A stretch of DNA of 64,000 nt from Acidobacteriota bacterium. Lineage in GTDB: Bacteria > Acidobacteriota > Blastocatellia > Pyrinomonadales > Pyrinomonadaceae. Below, piece by piece: positions 56,063-64,000 of the stretch (position 1 is its first letter; every line of letters starts with the position of its first letter). The notes below the pieces were generated by a model that worked only from the letters and a program-made list of their open reading frames with translations, did no database searches and was not told the DNA's origin. The DNA lies in NCBI GenBank assembly GCA_003697135.1, contig RFGC01000037.1, positions 62,001-126,000 of the forward strand, given 5' to 3'. The translations under genes were made by a program, and so were the position numbers.

Positions 56063-56245
56063 GTGGATAAAAACGAGTTCCTAAAAGCGCTTCAGGATGA
56101 GGTGACAAATTTCGGTTCAAAATTCTCAACAGAAAGCGGTAATTGGATCGTGTGCCCATTTGATTACCGGATGCTCTCTGAGTGTAAAATTCAGGAGGAG
56201 ATGAGCCCTGCAAGCATTTTCATAGCCCAAAAATCAAGGGGAGTT
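56063..56245 (+). pseudogene. Possible N-terminal remnant of an EcoRV-like type II restriction endonuclease
   Basis: About 30 codons from GTG 56063 ('DKNEFLKALQDEVTNFGSKF' then STESGNWIV) look like the start of EcoRV-family endonucleases by recollection of that family; the rest, up to the hsdM ATG at 56246, is not recognised. Base composition is low in G+C like the host, unlike the island that follows. The frame stays open into hsdM, so initiation here would make a fusion. The idea rests mainly on the EcoRV-like methyltransferase remnant on the other side of the island. The assignment of the endonuclease half is tentative. Confidence 0.4.
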
Positions 56246-62111
<5,866 letters not shown>

Positions 62112-62115
<4 letters not shown>

Positions 62116-62435
62116 CTATGACATCCCCATCGCCTTTTGATGAAGCCATCACCCGCGATTTGCTGATTGCCGAAACTCGTGCCTGGGCGCAGCGCCTGGG
62201 AGTGGAGGAGCGCATTCGAGAGATTCGTGTGCGTTTTATGAAGCGCAAGTGGGCCAGTTGCTCCTCACAAGGTCGCCTCACCTTCAATACCGAATTGCTC
62301 CAAATGCCGGCCGATTTCCGCGCTGCAGTGATCGTCCATGAGCTACTCCATTTGAAGGTTCCCAACCACGGACCACTCTTTCGTAACCTGCAAAAGGCCT
62401 TCCTGCAGCGTTATGGCATTAACGTAGAAGTATAG
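62112..62435 (+). CDS. YgjP/DUF45-type metallopeptidase domain protein in the hsd operon
   Basis: This 107-residue protein has the zinc motif 'VIVHELLHLKVPNH' with H76, E77, H80 and a third ligand H86, preceded by 'RKWASCSSQGRLTFNTELLQ', the pattern of the YgjP-like (DUF45, SprT-related) metallopeptidase domain. It is about half the size of E. coli YgjP and keeps only the catalytic C-terminal part. Its ATG overlaps the hsdR stop codon (ATGA), so it is made with the restriction complex and is probably functionally tied to it. The longer frame running back into hsdR is an overlap artefact. Confidence 0.85.
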
Positions 62436-62456
62436 GCTTTGCCATGGTAGCTACCT

Positions 62457-62505
62457 ACCCTCACCCTAACTCTCTCCCCACAGGGAGGGAGAAGTGGATA
62501 GGTGA
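62457..62505. repeat. REP-like palindromic element at the right end of the type I operon
   Basis: A pyrimidine-rich arm (CCCTCACCCTAACTCTCTCCC) is followed by a purine-rich arm (GGGAGGGAGA ... GGTGA), forming an imperfect hairpin. Elements of the CCCTCACCCTAAC type are dispersed in many high-G+C genomes. It is unlike anything else in this window and supports a foreign origin. Confidence 0.6.
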
Positions 62506-62581
62506 AAGGAGTTTCTGGCCGAAAGTAGCAAAATCATGCGGGTTTTCTCCCCTCGAGAGCATTCGGTAATTAAGCGGGCAT

Positions 62582-63001
62582 ATGAAGAGCAATCACCTTC
62601 GTTCTCGAATGAGCCAGCTCAGGACGCTGAAAACGGTGAGCGGTCAGCGCACACCCAGCATGGATGATTTCGTCTACCTTGACCCACCATACATTGGCAG
62701 ACATACGGATTATTATCAGCGATGGTTAGAAGATGATGCCGCAGAGTTAGCAGAAGTTGCACGAACTCTCCCTTGTGGTTTTGCTCTGTCAATGTGGAAA
62801 GAAAATCGATACCGTCAAAATCAGCATATTACTCGATACTGGAATGGATTAGTAGAACGGACTTTCGCTCATTTTTATCATGTTGGTTCAACGGAAAATT
62901 TGCGGAACTCAATGGAAGAAGCTCTGTTGATAAAACCCGGCTTTGAGAGTTCACAAATCGAGAAAAGTGTTGAGTTTGAACAATTATCGCTTGCCTCATA
63001 G
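62582..63001 (+). pseudogene. C-terminal remnant of a D12-class (EcoRV/Dam-type) N6-adenine DNA methyltransferase
   Basis: From about 62664 the frame encodes 'DDFVYLDPPYIGRHTDYYQR', with the catalytic DPPY motif, then 'GFALSMWKENRYRQNQHI' and 'HFYHVGSTENLRNSMEEALL', the conserved C-terminal part of D12-class methyltransferases and specifically the type that includes M.EcoRV. The AdoMet-binding N-terminal motif and the target recognition domain are missing, so the protein of at most 139 residues cannot be active. The first 25 codons are unrelated junction sequence. G+C is close to the host, in contrast with the hsd genes just upstream. Confidence 0.82.
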
Positions 63002-63082
63002 TTTTGCGGTGATGTCATGATGCTTGGAGTGATTTTAGAACAGATAAAGCTCCGATTCTGAACTGAAAGTAGTAAGCATTTT

Positions 63083-64000
63083 TCAGGAATCTCTAGAAAA
63101 TTCCAACACTAGTTTATCTTCCTTTTCACTTACCTTAACGACACCGCCTTTAGTTAGTTTGCCGAAGAGAATTTCTTGTGCCAAAGGCTGTTTGATTTTC
63201 TCGTGGATCAAGCGTGCCATTGGGCGTGCGCCATATTTCTGATCGAAACCGTTTTTCGCAAGCCAAATACGTGCTTTTTCGTCGAGTTGAATAGTTACAT
63301 TTTTTTCTTGCAATTGCAGGTTCAGCTCTTTTATGAATTTGTCAACGATCATCTTGATTATATCCAGATCAAGAGGCTTGAATGGAATCCATGCGTCGAG
63401 GCGGTTTAGAAATTCGGGCGCGAATGTGCGTTCAATCGCACCTTTGGCATGTCCTTTGGTGTCAGGTGAATTGTGGAATCCGATGCCACCAGCAGAAAGA
63501 TCACGAGCGCCTGCATTGGTTGTCATTATCAAAATTACATTTCGGAAATCTGCTTTTTTGCCGTTGTTGTCTGTCAAGGTAGCAGAATCCATGACTTGCA
63601 AAAGCAGGTTAAAGAGATTCGGATGAGCTTTTTCGATTTCGTCAAGAAGCAAAACTGCGTGTGGATGACGCATGATTGCATCTGTAAGCAGTCCGCCCTG
63701 ATCGAATCCAACATACCCAGGCGGAGCACCTATAAGGCGCGAAACCGTGTGAGGTTCAGAATACTCACTCATGTCGAATCGAATAAACTCTATACCCAAA
63801 ATCTTTGCAAGCTGTTTTGAAAGCTCTGTTTTGCCTACACCTGTTGGACCTGAAAATAGAAACGAGCCAACGGGTTTGTTTTCATTGCCGAGACCTGCTC
63901 GTGAAATTTGAATAGCATCAACAACTTTGTCAATTGCTTCGTCCTGACCGAAGATAACAGCCTTGAGTTCTTGGCGCAGTGTTTTTAGCTTTTCCTTTTC
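63083..64000 (-). CDS. clpA: ATP-dependent Clp protease ATP-binding subunit ClpA, C-terminal part (5' end outside window)
   Basis: The frame is open to the right edge, giving the last 305 codons, i.e. the second AAA+ module. Walker A 'FSGPTGVGKTELSKQLAKIL' (near 63830-63860), 'RLIGAPPGYVGFDQGGLLTD', Walker B 'VLLLDEIEKAHPNLFNLLLQ', the sensor region 'PEFLNRLDAWIPFKPLD' and the D2-small domain 'KYGARPMARLIHEKIKQPLA' match ClpA rather than ClpB or ClpC (GLGNENKPVGSFLF and FDQGG). ClpA unfolds proteins for ClpP. The ATG-like start at 63799 is internal and not the real start. Confidence 0.95.
   Translation of the reverse strand, partial: EKEKLKTLRQELKAVIFGQDEAIDKVVDAIQISRAGLGNENKPVGSFLFSGPTGVGKTELSKQLAKILGIEFIRFDMSEYSEPHTVSRLIGAPPGYVGFDQGGLLTDAIMRHPHAVLLLDEIEKAHPNLFNLLLQVMDSATLTDNNGKKADFRNVILIMTTNAGARDLSAGGIGFHNSPDTKGHAKGAIERTFAPEFLNRLDAWIPFKPLDLDIIKMIVDKFIKELNLQLQEKNVTIQLDEKARIWLAKNGFDQKYGARPMARLIHEKIKQPLAQEILFGKLTKGGVVKVSEKEDKLVLEFSRDS

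Overview
The window is a bacterial chromosome segment of low-to-middle G+C with a Gram-negative envelope: lipoproteins, a TolC channel, an RND pump, a BamD-like protein and an outer-membrane barrel protein. The mix of a carboxypeptidase-regulatory-domain barrel protein, an actinobacterial-style FHA/PBP/RodA/PP2C cluster, minor pilins with a giant PilX-like protein, and a CIRCE-controlled groESL operon would fit an acidobacterium, perhaps Blastocatellia. That placement is inference from gene content, not a phylogeny.

Layout. 1-2119 holds the end of an FkbM-type methyltransferase, a polyprenyl diphosphate synthase and a coiled-coil/HARE-HTH protein. 2157-8666 (minus) is a cell-wall and signalling operon: FHA protein, class B PBP, RodA/FtsW, PP2C phosphatase. 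8894-14112 (plus) is a minor-pilin operon ending at a strong terminator. 14230-27779 is mostly housekeeping: moaC, two cyclophilins, dtd, a HAD phosphatase, cinA, a DUF3298 lipoprotein, type II NADH dehydrogenase, tRNA-Phe, a NYN nuclease, an exported superoxide dismutase, deoC, tRNA-Leu, NfeD, enoyl-CoA hydratase, an AtuA-like domain, Nudix and a class II photolyase. 27816-36307 (minus) is a six-gene heavy-metal efflux operon preceded by a very good sigma-54 promoter and a perfect 16-bp palindrome. 36500-40749 holds secreted and outer-membrane proteins of unknown role. 41042-43474 holds tRNA-Ser and groESL. 43538-56001 contains MOSC, Fis-like, purC, HEAT, uvrB, pgi, PASTA, rpe, bamD-like and TPR genes.

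56063-63001 is an island of strikingly higher G+C. A complete type I restriction-modification operon (hsdM, hsdS, hsdR plus a YgjP/DUF45 metallopeptidase) has all its genes joined by ATGA overlaps. hsdM carries a one-base frameshift near 57200. The operon sits between what look like the two broken ends of an older EcoRV-like type II system: a possible endonuclease N-terminus at 56063 and a convincing D12-class methyltransferase C-terminus at 62582-63001. This apparent replacement of one restriction system by another inside the same locus is the most interesting feature here. The native low-G+C sequence resumes with clpA, which runs off the right edge.

Other points: a candidate encapsulation helix on DeoC, a large charged insert in RodA, an FMN-binding-like lipoprotein lacking the flavin-attachment threonine in the efflux operon, and a CIRCE element that is one continuous palindrome. 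No CRISPR array, transposase, integrase or rRNA gene was seen.
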